Origin: Actinophytocola sp963825445
Lineage (GTDB): Bacteria; Actinomycetota; Actinomycetes; Mycobacteriales; Pseudonocardiaceae
DNA length: 64,000 nt
Direction of reading: 5' to 3'
NCBI GenBank assembly: GCA_963825445.1
Contig: CAWGTM010000020.1
Location: 124,001 to 188,000 of the forward strand
Below are positions 36,211-43,468 of this stretch, in pieces. The number at the start of each line of letters is the position of its first letter. The stretch's first letter is position 1. The notes beneath the pieces are model-generated. The model did no database searches, was not told the DNA's origin, and saw only the letters and a list, made by a program, of their open reading frames with translations. The position numbers and the translations under genes are program-made.

Positions 36211-36611
36211 TACTTCTCCCGGGTGGTGCGCAGCCACCACAGGCCGAGCAGCGGCAGCACGGCCGGCACGTAGCCGTAGCCCTGGCCGTAGTCCGACCAC
36301 ACGGTGGCGTCCGGGAACGCCTGCGGGTCAACGAGACTGAGCGTACCGACCGCCAGCACGCCCACCAGTTCGACCACAATGGACACCGTGGCCACCGCGC
36401 GGGAAGTGCGGTTGCCGCGCGCCAGACACACGGTCGCCACCACGTACACCACCGCCGCGAACGCGGACAGCAGGTAGGCCAGCGGTGCCTCGGTGAAGCG
36501 AGTGCCGAGCTGCACGGCCGAGCGCGCGGTGGCGGCCAGCGCGAACACCGCGTACACGGCGATCAGCAGCCGGCCGGGGCCGGAGCGGGTACGAACGGCG
36601 AGTTCAGACAT
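36210..36611 (-). CDS. conserved four-helix membrane protein
   Basis: 133 residues. Four hydrophobic segments are visible (LLIAVYAVFALAATARS, LAYLLSAFAAVVYVVATV, ATVSIVVELVGVLAVGTL, VPAVLPLLGLWWL) with the conserved loop FPDATVWSDYGQGYGYVP before the last. This is a known actinobacterial family without assigned function. It overlaps the upstream membrane gene by 8 bases and the ccsB relic by one base, so the three form one operon behind the BlaI-type operator. Confidence 0.78.
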   Translation of the reverse strand: MSELAVRTRSGPGRLLIAVYAVFALAATARSAVQLGTRFTEAPLAYLLSAFAAVVYVVATVCLARGNRTSRAVATVSIVVELVGVLAVGTLSLVDPQAFPDATVWSDYGQGYGYVPAVLPLLGLWWLRTTREK

Positions 36612-36984
36612 GCGCTTCCCAGACCTGTCGCAACCGGACGATCAACACCGGCACCGTCAGGCACCCGATCAGCAGCACGCCGGGGCCCCAGCGGGTGCGT
36701 TCGGCCAGCGACCAGAACGCGGCGAGCGGCAGGATCAGCAGTGGTGCCAACAGATAGCCGACGAACGAGAACCCGTCGACCTCCCGGTCGGTCCCGATGA
36801 GATTCACGATCCCGCCGACCGCCTGGACGAGCAGGCCCAGTTCGAGCAGCGCCACGAGTCCGAGCAGCCAGAGACCGTGCCACTTGCGGACCAGCAGCGG
36901 GCGGCCGACGATCATCAGCAGCGCCGCCCAGGCGGCGGCACCCAGGGCGACGAAGGTGAGCGTCGTCGCCAGAACCTCGATCAC
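36604..36984 (-). CDS. conserved membrane protein, first gene of BlaI-controlled operon
   Basis: 126 residues with four membrane helices (TLTFVALGAAAWAALLMIV, LWLLGLVALLELGLLVQAV, FVGYLLAPLLILPLAAFW, GVLLIGCLTVPVLIV) and a conserved GTDREVDGFSFVGYL loop. Function is unknown. GTG 36984 follows GAGGGGG at good spacing. The palindrome at 36997-37017 sits just upstream, so a BlaI-type repressor probably controls it. Confidence 0.78.
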   Translation of the reverse strand: MIEVLATTLTFVALGAAAWAALLMIVGRPLLVRKWHGLWLLGLVALLELGLLVQAVGGIVNLIGTDREVDGFSFVGYLLAPLLILPLAAFWSLAERTRWGPGVLLIGCLTVPVLIVRLRQVWEAHV

Positions 36985-36996
36985 GGTGCCCCCTCT

Positions 36997-37017
36997 TCTA
37001 CTACGGACTGTAGTAGA
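36997..37017. promoter_or_regulatory. BlaI/MecI-type operator
   Basis: TCTACTAC (36997-37004) and GTAGTAGA (37010-37017) form a perfect 8-bp dyad around GGACT. It matches the TACTAC...GTAGTA type bound by actinobacterial BlaI proteins. It is 13 bases before the start of the membrane-protein gene at 36984 and 1 kb from the BlaI gene itself. Confidence 0.7.
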
Positions 37018-37026
37018 TCGTACGGG

Positions 37027-37790
37027 TCAGATCATCAGGAAACTCAGCGGGGTGGAGACCAGCACCGCGCCGGCCGCCAGGACCAGCCAGCGAAACCCAC
37101 GGGACAGCGGTTCGCCGCTGGTCAGCCGGTACAGCCGCGCGGCGACCGCCCGGTCGGCGACCGCCAGCGCACCGGCCGGCGGGCGACCGGCGCCGAACCG
37201 CCGCAGGGCGGTGGCCAACTCGGCCGCCCGCCCGGCCCGGCAGGCGCCGTCGTCCGCACGCATCTCCACGAGCAGCGCCACGGCCTGCGGCCGCCACCCG
37301 GCCCGCGACGCAGCGCGCCCGAGCTGAGGACCACAGTGGACCGTCGGCCGGGCAGGCAGTACGCCACGGTCACCGGGTGGTCGAGGATCAGCGCGCCCGG
37401 TGCGGCCGGGTCCTCGCGGCCCACGATGGCGAGCACCCGGCGGTGTCGCCGCCGGGTCCCCAGAACGGCGAGCCACGACAGGACGACCATCTCCACGAGG
37501 ACGATCGTCACCAGGGCGGCGACCATGAGCGCGGTCACCCGGTCCGGTCCCAGTGGGACGGGCACGCCGGCGAGCAGCCGGCCGAGCGCGGTCGGCACGT
37601 CGCGGTCGTACGGCGCCAGCCCGTGGGTGAGTGCCGCGCCGACCGCACACAACAGGAACGTCAGCCCGAGTAGTTGCCACAGCAGGATTCCCGTGCGCGG
37701 CGAGCGCCACACCCAGCGGGCCGCGGCCAGCGGGCGCACCACCAGCGCGCACAGGACCATGGTCACCACCAGGTGCAGCGTGGCGTTCAC
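37027..37790 (-). pseudogene. M56 (BlaR1-like) membrane peptidase with the active site deleted
   Basis: The N-terminal two thirds (residues 1-150) have the three membrane helices and the HPVTVAYCLPGRRSTVVLSSGAL segment that precedes the protease core of M56 proteins. The reading then switches frame at GGCCGGGTGG (about 37298) and resumes as VALLVEMRADDGACRAGRAAELATAL, which in intact homologs lies after the HExxH helix. The whole zinc-binding HExxH segment is absent. A C-terminal helix (WLVLAAGAVLVSTPLSFL) remains. It overlaps blaI by ATGA and should be its sensor/protease partner, but cannot cleave as given. Confidence 0.8.
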
Positions 37791-38140
37791 GTCTCGGTGT
37801 CCCGGGTCTCGGCCAGTGCCTGGGTGAGGGTCTCGGCGTCCGGAGTGGACACTGCCTGGGCGAACCGGGTGAGTGCCGCGTCGCGGTCGCCGGTCAGCGC
37901 CAGCGCGTCGAGCATGAGCTGGGTGACGTACTCCTCGCGGCTGTTGGCCGGCTCGTAGCGCCAGGCCCGCCCGTCGCGGCTGCGGCGCGCGAAACCCTTC
38001 TTCGCCAGCCGGTCGAGCACGGTCATGACGGTCGTGTAGGCGAGGTCGCGCCCGGTGAGCGCGGCCGCGACGTCGCGCACGGCCACGGGTTCGGCGCGGT
38101 CCCAGAGGACCTCCATGACCGCGCGTTCCAGCTCACCCAC
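37787..38140 (-). CDS. BlaI/MecI/CopY-family repressor
   Basis: 117 residues. The winged HTH (about 1-75) is typical: LERAVMEVLWDRAEPVAVRDV (split: LERAVMEVLWDR, AEPVAVRDV), then YTTVMTVLDRLAKKGFARR and the wing RDGRAWRYEPA. The C-terminal dimerisation helices follow. GTG 38140 is 15 bases after the LacI gene stop, without a visible promoter of its own. In related systems the M56 protein cleaves it to lift repression. Here that partner is broken, so the regulon may be locked off or controlled otherwise. Confidence 0.92.
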   Translation of the reverse strand: MGELERAVMEVLWDRAEPVAVRDVAAALTGRDLAYTTVMTVLDRLAKKGFARRSRDGRAWRYEPANSREEYVTQLMLDALALTGDRDAALTRFAQAVSTPDAETLTQALAETRDTET

Positions 38141-38155
38141 GCCGTGGATCCTAGG

Positions 38156-39157
38156 CTAGGCCGAGCGGCGGACCACGAGGCTGGGCTGGAAGACGACGGC
38201 GGTCGCCGGCGTCTCCGGGTGCGCGATCTGGCGCAGCAGCAGCCGGGCCATCTCGGCCGCCATGTCCTCCGTGGGCTGGCGCACGGTGGTGAGCGGCGGG
38301 TCGCAGTTCAGCGCGGCGCTGCTGTCGTCGAAGCCGACGATCGCCACGTCCTCCGGCACCCGCAGACCCGCGCGCCGCAGTACGGGGAGCGCGCCCTGGG
38401 CCATGAGGTCCGAGCCGATGAACACGGCGTCGGTGTCCGGGTGTTCGGCGAGCAGCCGCGTCATGCCCTCGGCGCCGCCGCGCAGGGTGAAGTCGGCGGA
38501 CACCCAGCCGGCGAACGCGCTGCCGCACTCCGCACGGAACCCCGCCAGCCGGTCCTGGCCGGCGGGCGTGTCCTGCGGACCGGCCAGCGAAGTCAGCCTG
38601 CGACGGCCGAGCGCGAGCAGGTGGCGGGCGGCCAGCGCCGCCCCCCGGTGCTGGTCGACGTCCACGTAGGTGATCGACACGGGTTCGGTGGGCCGCGCGG
38701 ACAGCACCACCGGGAAGTGCCCGTCGACCAGCAGCCCGGGCAGCGGGTCGTGCGGGTCGGTGTGGATGAGGATCACCCCGTCGAGCCGGCCGCGCCGCAG
38801 GTCGGACGTGACCTGCTGGCGGATCTCGGCGCCGGTGGTCATCAGCACCAGGTGCAGTCCGTTGGGGTTGGTCACGGTCATCACGCCGCGCACCACCCGC
38901 CCGAAGAACGGGTCGCCCAGCATCCGGCCCTCGTCGGGCAGCACGATCGCCACGGCGTCGGCCCGCCGGGTGACCAGCGAGCGCGCCGCGGTGTTCGGGA
39001 GGTAGCCGGTGTCGGAGATGGCGATCTCGACGGCCGCGCGGATGGATTCGTCCACACTGGTCACCCCGTTGACCACGCGGGACACGGTCGCCCGTGAGAC
39101 TCCGGCGGCCTTCGCGACCTCCTCCAGGGTGACGCGGTCGGACGGTCGGCGGGGCAC
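38156..39157 (-). CDS. LacI-family transcriptional regulator
   Basis: 333 residues. The HTH is VTLEEVAKAAGVSRATVSRVVNG near residues 9-31 (VTLEEVAKAAG, VSRATVSRVVNG). The hinge is NTAARSLVTRRADAVAIVLP. The periplasmic-binding-like sensor is at about 60-330, ending TTVRQPTEDMAAEM. GTG 39157 is chosen as the family's usual start (PRRPSDRVTL). No ribosome site is visible and TATAAA lies 11 bases upstream, so the mRNA may be leaderless. It is a candidate to bind the twin GAGAGCGCTCTC sites at 40.6-40.8 kb. Confidence 0.92.
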   Translation of the reverse strand: MPRRPSDRVTLEEVAKAAGVSRATVSRVVNGVTSVDESIRAAVEIAISDTGYLPNTAARSLVTRRADAVAIVLPDEGRMLGDPFFGRVVRGVMTVTNPNGLHLVLMTTGAEIRQQVTSDLRRGRLDGVILIHTDPHDPLPGLLVDGHFPVVLSARPTEPVSITYVDVDQHRGAALAARHLLALGRRRLTSLAGPQDTPAGQDRLAGFRAECGSAFAGWVSADFTLRGGAEGMTRLLAEHPDTDAVFIGSDLMAQGALPVLRRAGLRVPEDVAIVGFDDSSAALNCDPPLTTVRQPTEDMAAEMARLLLRQIAHPETPATAVVFQPSLVVRRSA

Positions 39158-39192
39158 GGTGTCTTTATACCGGTCGCCCCTGATCAGCACGA

Positions 39193-39729
39193 TCAACTCA
39201 GCCGGGCCAGCGCGGCGGCCCGTTCCTCGGCCATCCGCTCCGCCGCCGCCTTCGTCTCCGGGTGTTCGACCGACTCGGCCGCCGACTTCGCCACCACCGC
39301 GGACTCCTCGAGGTGCGCGCGCACGAGCCGGGCGAACTCCGCGTCGAAGCCCGCCGCCGCTTCCGTGAGTGTGGTCAGCTCGGTGTCCGTTGGCATGCCG
39401 GGCATGTCGTGGCCCACGTGGTTGTTCACGAACGGGGCACCGGCCGCCTCGAGCAGCGTGTGCAGCTCGTGCATCTCCGTGCGCCGCACGGCCGCCAGTT
39501 CGCCGGCCAGCGCACGCAGCGCCGGGTCGACCGCGCGTTCCACCCCGGCGTCGAGCAGCTTCACGGCCTGCTCGTCGGTGGCGATGGCCAGCTCGACGAA
39601 CGCCCTCGCGGTGTCACCGAAATCGGTGGCCGCCTCGGTGGTTTCGGGGATCGGAGGGGGTGCCGCGGGGGCCTGCTGGCCGCACGCCGCGAGGGCGAGG
39701 GCCAGCAGGACCACCACGAGCACTCTCAC
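39193..39729 (-). CDS. DUF305-type lipoprotein
   Basis: 178 residues. A lipoprotein signal peptide ends in the lipobox LALAAC. The mature part is mostly helical with repeated acidic/His positions (TEMHELHTLL, HVGHDMPG, LVRAHLEESAVVAKSAAE), as in DUF305 helical-bundle proteins; metal binding is suspected. GTG 39729 overlaps the stop of the DUF1996 gene (GTGA). ATG 39753 would give a longer, more basic N-terminus and is also possible. It is translationally coupled to the DUF1996 gene. Confidence 0.75.
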   Translation of the reverse strand: MRVLVVVLLALALAACGQQAPAAPPPIPETTEAATDFGDTARAFVELAIATDEQAVKLLDAGVERAVDPALRALAGELAAVRRTEMHELHTLLEAAGAPFVNNHVGHDMPGMPTDTELTTLTEAAAGFDAEFARLVRAHLEESAVVAKSAAESVEHPETKAAAERMAEERAAALARLS

Positions 39730-40595
39730 AGGGGGTTGCCGTCGTGACCGCATTTGACGACCACGTTGAGGCAGTTGCGTACTCGCCGCTCCATCTCGGC
39801 CGCCGGCCACACGTTGAAGAAGTCGGCATGCATGGTGCGCCCGTCACCGGAGGCCAACCGCAGACCCGCGGTCGACCCGGAAACGGGATAGCGCAACACC
39901 ATGCGCAGCTTCGGCACCGACACCGGGTGCGACGACGGGCAGTTGCCCGCGACCGGGTAGGCCATGTGGCTCTTGTGGTCCGCCGAGTCGAGACTCGTGC
40001 CGTTCCAACACTGCGGGAAGTCCAGATAGGTCTCCAGCATGGTGCCGGACGGGCAGGTCACGAAGTTCTTCGACGGCGGCACGTGTCCGGCGTGCAGACA
40101 GGACCACCTGGCGATGCTGTCGGAGTCGCCGGTCGCCTTCGCGTTGCCGGCCACGATCTTCAGCCCGACGGGCGTCGGCTTGATCGCACCCGGGTTGTTC
40201 ACGCCTTCACCCAGGTAGTAGAAGGTGATACCGGTCGGTGGGACAGCCGTGTTGTTGCGGTAGAGCGTGGGGGCCCAGTAGGACGAGATGTCCGTGGCCG
40301 GGTTGCAGTTGCCGGTGGCGCCGGCAAGATCCGCGTAGTCGGAGTGGGCGTCGGTCGCGTGGTTTCCGAAGAAGTCGTGCGAGTGCGACGCGCCGGGCAG
40401 GCCGGGCAGCACGATCGGGTCGTCCGGCAGTCGGTGGCTCAGCTGACAGTCGGCCGGGAACTCGGCCACGCGGATCACCGCGTCGGCCTCCTTCGGGGTT
40501 CCGGTCAGCCCGCCACCCACCAGGGCGCTGGTGACGAGCGCGCACACGAAGGCGACCTGGCCCAGTGCGCGCCATCTCTTTCTGTTCTTCGCCAT
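39726..40595 (-). CDS. secreted DUF1996-domain protein
   Basis: 289 residues. A signal peptide (MAKNRKRW, then LGQVAFVCALVTSALVGGG) is followed by the DUF1996 fold: CQLSHRLPDDPIVLPG, SHSHDFFGN near residue 70, SYWAPTLY, and later LDFPQCWNG, HMAYP and HPVSVPKL. The family is found in fungi and actinobacteria beside polysaccharide-degrading enzymes; activity is unknown. ATG 40595 is chosen; GGGAG lies about 12 bases upstream. It is divergent from the CBM32-GH16 gene and shares its operator, which links it to glucan degradation. Confidence 0.88.
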   Translation of the reverse strand: MAKNRKRWRALGQVAFVCALVTSALVGGGLTGTPKEADAVIRVAEFPADCQLSHRLPDDPIVLPGLPGASHSHDFFGNHATDAHSDYADLAGATGNCNPATDISSYWAPTLYRNNTAVPPTGITFYYLGEGVNNPGAIKPTPVGLKIVAGNAKATGDSDSIARWSCLHAGHVPPSKNFVTCPSGTMLETYLDFPQCWNGTSLDSADHKSHMAYPVAGNCPSSHPVSVPKLRMVLRYPVSGSTAGLRLASGDGRTMHADFFNVWPAAEMERRVRNCLNVVVKCGHDGNPL

Positions 40596-40633
40596 TGAAG
40601 ACTTACTCCCTCGACGATTCCTTGCAGGGGACC

Positions 40634-40650
40634 GAGAGAGCGCTCTCACG
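40634..40650. promoter_or_regulatory. LacI-type operator, copy 1
   Basis: GAGAGAGCGCTCTCACG contains the 12-bp perfect palindrome GAGAGCGCTCTC. It resembles the CebR-type operator of actinobacterial LacI repressors. It covers the expected transcription start of the leftward DUF1996 promoter. Confidence 0.75.
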
Positions 40651-40654
40651 ACTG

Positions 40655-40683
40655 AGCATGACGTGGGTCACACGGACGGTCAA
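40655..40683 (-). promoter_or_regulatory. promoter of DUF1996/DUF305 operon
   Basis: On the minus strand TTGACC (40683 to 40678) and CATGCT (40660 to 40655) are 17 bases apart. The start of transcription would fall near 40648, inside operator copy 1. Confidence 0.55.
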
Positions 40684-40687
40684 TGCT

Positions 40688-40708
40688 TTTGTTCTGCACA
40701 GGAACAAA
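40688..40708. promoter_or_regulatory. TTTGTTC-N7-GAACAAA operator
   Basis: A perfect 7-bp dyad with a 7-base spacer in the middle of the divergent region. It has the same layout as the dyad before the other GH16 gene at 25625-25645. It lies upstream of both -35 boxes, where an activator would bind. Confidence 0.65.
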
Positions 40709-40753
40709 CAGCGGCCATCTGGCGGTAAACGCTGGGCCGTACAGCGCAAACTC

Positions 40754-40783
40754 TTGACAGAGTCACGTCCGACTCGCCACTCT
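40754..40783 (+). promoter_or_regulatory. promoter of CBM32-GH16 gene
   Basis: TTGACA (40754-40759) and CACTCT (40778-40783) are 18 bases apart. The same CACTCT -10 is found at the other GH16 promoter. Transcription would start near 40790, at the edge of operator copy 2. Confidence 0.55.
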
Positions 40784-40790
40784 CTGTCCG

Positions 40791-40807
40791 GAGAGAGCGC
40801 TCTCACG
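40791..40807. promoter_or_regulatory. LacI-type operator, copy 2
   Basis: The 17 bases are identical to those at 40634-40650 (same orientation). The site lies at the expected start of transcription of the CBM32-GH16 gene. The two copies are 157 bases apart, a distance that allows looping by one repressor tetramer. Confidence 0.75.
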
Positions 40808-40881
40808 CTTGCCTCTCATCCCCCTTTGACCTTGTCGCGCAGACGGCTGGCTCCTGCCCCGTCGCGTGCAAAGGAGCACGC

Positions 40882-42585
40882 ATGAGATCCCGCAGAAAAC
40901 CGCTGGTGTGGGTGATGGCCGCCGCGCTCGCGGTCACCCTGTTCCAGGCCGTCACCCCGGCCACCGCCGCCGGCACCCTCTTGTCCCAGAACCGCCCGGT
41001 CACCGCGTCCTCGACCGAGTCGGGCGCCTTCCCGGCGACCGCGGCCGTGGACGGCAACACCGGCACGCGCTGGTCGAGCGCGTTCGCCGATCCACAGTGG
41101 ATCCAGGTTGATCTCGGCGTCACCGCCACGGTCGACGAGGTCCGCCTGAACTGGGAAGCCGCCTTCGGGCGGGCGTTCACCGTGCAGATCTCGGCGAACG
41201 CCCAGGCCTGGTCCACTCTGTACACCACGACCACGGGAACCGGTGGCGCACAAGTGCTTCCGGTCACCGGCACCGGCCGCTACGTGCGGGTGAACCTCAC
41301 CGCGCGGGCTACCCAGTACGGCTATTCGCTCTGGGAGTTCCAGGTCTTCGGCACCACGGGTACCGCGCCGGCCGACGGGCTCTTGTCCTACCAGAAACCG
41401 GCCACCGCCTCGACGTTCCAGGACGACGGCGCGTGCTCCGGCTGCGTGCCGGCGCGGGTGACCGACCTCGACCCGGCCACCCGCTGGGCAACCAGCCCCA
41501 CCAACGGCTGGGTGGATCCCGGCTGGGTCACCGTCGACCTCGGTGCCACGGCCACCATCAACAAGGTCGTGCTGCAGTGGGATCCGGCTTTCGCCACGGC
41601 GTACCAGATCCAGGTGTCGGCCAACAACACCACGTGGCAGACGATCTACACGACCGCGCAGGGCCGCGGTTTCAAGGAAACGCTGACCGTGTCCGGCACC
41701 GGCCGCTACGTCCGGATGTACGGCACCGCGCGGTCCAACGGATACGGCTACTCGCTGTGGGAGTTCCAGGTCTACGGCACGGGCGGGAACCCGACGCAGC
41801 CACCGCCCGCACCGCCCGCGCCGAACTTCACGCGGCTCGCGTGGAGCGACGAGTTCAACGGTGCCAACGGGTCCACTCCGGACCCTGCCAAGTGGACACC
41901 CGAGGTCGGCCCCGGCGTGAACAACGAGCTGCAGTACTACACGAACAACAACAACGCGCGGATGGACGGCGCCGGCAACCTGGTGATCCAGGCACGCCGG
42001 GAGGTCACGCCGGGCTCCGCGTGCCCGCCCGACCCGAACAGCGGCGGGTCGACCACGTGTCAGTACACGTCCGGGAGGCTCCACACGGCCGGCAAGTTCG
42101 AGTTCGCCTACGGCCGCGCCGAGGCCCGCGTCCGGGTGTCCAGCACGCAGGGGCTCTGGCCGGCGTTCTGGATGCTGGGTGCGAACTTCTTCCAGGGTCG
42201 GCCGTGGCCGGCGAGCGGTGAGATCGACATCCTGGAGCACATCGGGCGCGAGCCGAACCTGGTCTACTCGACGCTGCACGCGCCCGGGTACTACGGTGCC
42301 GGCGGCTTCGGCGCTCCGTTGAACCTGGGCGCCCCGGCGAACGCGGCGTTCCACGTGTTCGCCGTCGAGTGGGACGCGACCCAGATGCGGTTCTTCGTGG
42401 ACGGCAACAACTTCTTCACCGTCAACCGGGAGGTTCTGGAGCGGACCAGGGGTCCGTGGGTGTACGACCATCCGTTCTTCATGATCATCAACAACGCGGT
42501 GGGCGGTGACTGGCCGGGTCCGCCCGGCGCGGGCACGCAGCTGCCGCAGAACATGACGATCGACTACATCCGGGTCTACCGGTAG
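40882..42585 (+). CDS. secreted CBM32-CBM32-GH16 beta-glucanase
   Basis: 567 residues. A signal peptide (MRSRRKPLVWVMAAALAVTL) is followed by two F5/8 type C (CBM32) modules at about 32-158 and 168-302. Each ends with the same GYSLWEFQV(F/Y)GT strand, and a Pro-rich linker comes next. The GH16 domain spans about 315-567, with WPAFWMLG and catalytic EIDILEHIG near residue 446. It has no CBM13, unlike the other GH16. It probably cuts beta-1,3-type glucan at the cell surface. AAAGGAG precedes the ATG. A strong terminator follows. Confidence 0.95.
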   Translation: MRSRRKPLVWVMAAALAVTLFQAVTPATAAGTLLSQNRPVTASSTESGAFPATAAVDGNTGTRWSSAFADPQWIQVDLGVTATVDEVRLNWEAAFGRAFTVQISANAQAWSTLYTTTTGTGGAQVLPVTGTGRYVRVNLTARATQYGYSLWEFQVFGTTGTAPADGLLSYQKPATASTFQDDGACSGCVPARVTDLDPATRWATSPTNGWVDPGWVTVDLGATATINKVVLQWDPAFATAYQIQVSANNTTWQTIYTTAQGRGFKETLTVSGTGRYVRMYGTARSNGYGYSLWEFQVYGTGGNPTQPPPAPPAPNFTRLAWSDEFNGANGSTPDPAKWTPEVGPGVNNELQYYTNNNNARMDGAGNLVIQARREVTPGSACPPDPNSGGSTTCQYTSGRLHTAGKFEFAYGRAEARVRVSSTQGLWPAFWMLGANFFQGRPWPASGEIDILEHIGREPNLVYSTLHAPGYYGAGGFGAPLNLGAPANAAFHVFAVEWDATQMRFFVDGNNFFTVNREVLERTRGPWVYDHPFFMIINNAVGGDWPGPPGAGTQLPQNMTIDYIRVYR

Positions 42586-42590
42586 GAACC

Positions 42591-42624
42591 GGGGTCGTGG
42601 GAACACCGGCGTTCCCACGACCCC
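42591..42624 (+). terminator. 14-bp perfect hairpin after CBM32-GH16 gene
   Basis: GGGGTCGTGGGAAC (42591-42604) pairs with GTTCCCACGACCCC (42611-42624) across ACCGGC, five bases after the stop codon. Confidence 0.9.
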
Positions 42625-42645
42625 ACCCTGCGGGATGCTGTCCAC

Positions 42646-43458
42646 ATGAGTGAGTCACTTACGGTCGAGTCGGCGGACGGCACCATCATCGGGTTCGAAC
42701 GGCTCGGTGCGGGACCGCCGATGGTCCTGGTGCACGGCACCACGGCCGACCACCACCGCTGGGCGCCGGTGCTGTCCGCGCTCGCCGAGCACTTCACGCT
42801 GCACGTGGTCGACCGCCGGGGCCGGGGAATGAGCACGGCCGAAGCGGACGGCGAGTACGACATCCGGTCGGAGGGGGCGGACGTCGCGGCCGTCGTGGCG
42901 GCGGCCGGCCGGGACGTGTACCTGGTCGGACATTCCTACGGCGCGCTGTGCTCGCTCGAGGCCGCGCTGGTCAGCGACGCGATCGGCCGGATCCTGCTGT
43001 ACGAGCCGCCGGCGGCGACCGAGGGGCACACCGTCCTCCCGTCCGCGGTGATCGACAGCTTCCGGGCGGACCTCGCTCGCGGCGACCGCGACGCCGTGCT
43101 GACGACCTTCTACCGCGACGTCCTCCACGAGAGCGAGACGAACATCGCGGCCATGCGGCCCACTCCCATGTGGGTGTCGCGACTGGCCGCCGCACACACG
43201 ATGGTGCGGGAGTCGGAGACCGTGGAGACGTTCGACATCTCGGCGCGGCTGTCGGCCATCGGTGTGCCGGTGCGGCTGCTGCTCGGCACCGAGAGCCCCG
43301 CGTACTTCCGCCCGGCGGCCGAGGCCATCGCCGCGCACCTCCCTCGGGTGGACATCGTGCCGCTACCGGGGCAGGCGCACCGAGCCATCGACCTCGACCC
43401 GGACCTGTTCGTCCGAATGGTGCTCGACTGGTTGGATCCTGGCGGAAACCGGCGTTAG
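42646..43458 (+). CDS. alpha/beta-hydrolase
   Basis: 270 residues, cytosolic. The oxyanion HG is in VLVHGTTADHHRW. The nucleophile elbow is GHSYGA (Ser97). The acid lies in the LLLGTES region, and the catalytic His is in GQAHRAID (near 249). The ester or other substrate is unknown. It is followed after 10 bases by the Tat-exported protein gene, so the two may be an operon. Confidence 0.88.
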   Translation: MSESLTVESADGTIIGFERLGAGPPMVLVHGTTADHHRWAPVLSALAEHFTLHVVDRRGRGMSTAEADGEYDIRSEGADVAAVVAAAGRDVYLVGHSYGALCSLEAALVSDAIGRILLYEPPAATEGHTVLPSAVIDSFRADLARGDRDAVLTTFYRDVLHESETNIAAMRPTPMWVSRLAAAHTMVRESETVETFDISARLSAIGVPVRLLLGTESPAYFRPAAEAIAAHLPRVDIVPLPGQAHRAIDLDPDLFVRMVLDWLDPGGNRR

Positions 43459-43468
43459 ATGGGTAACC

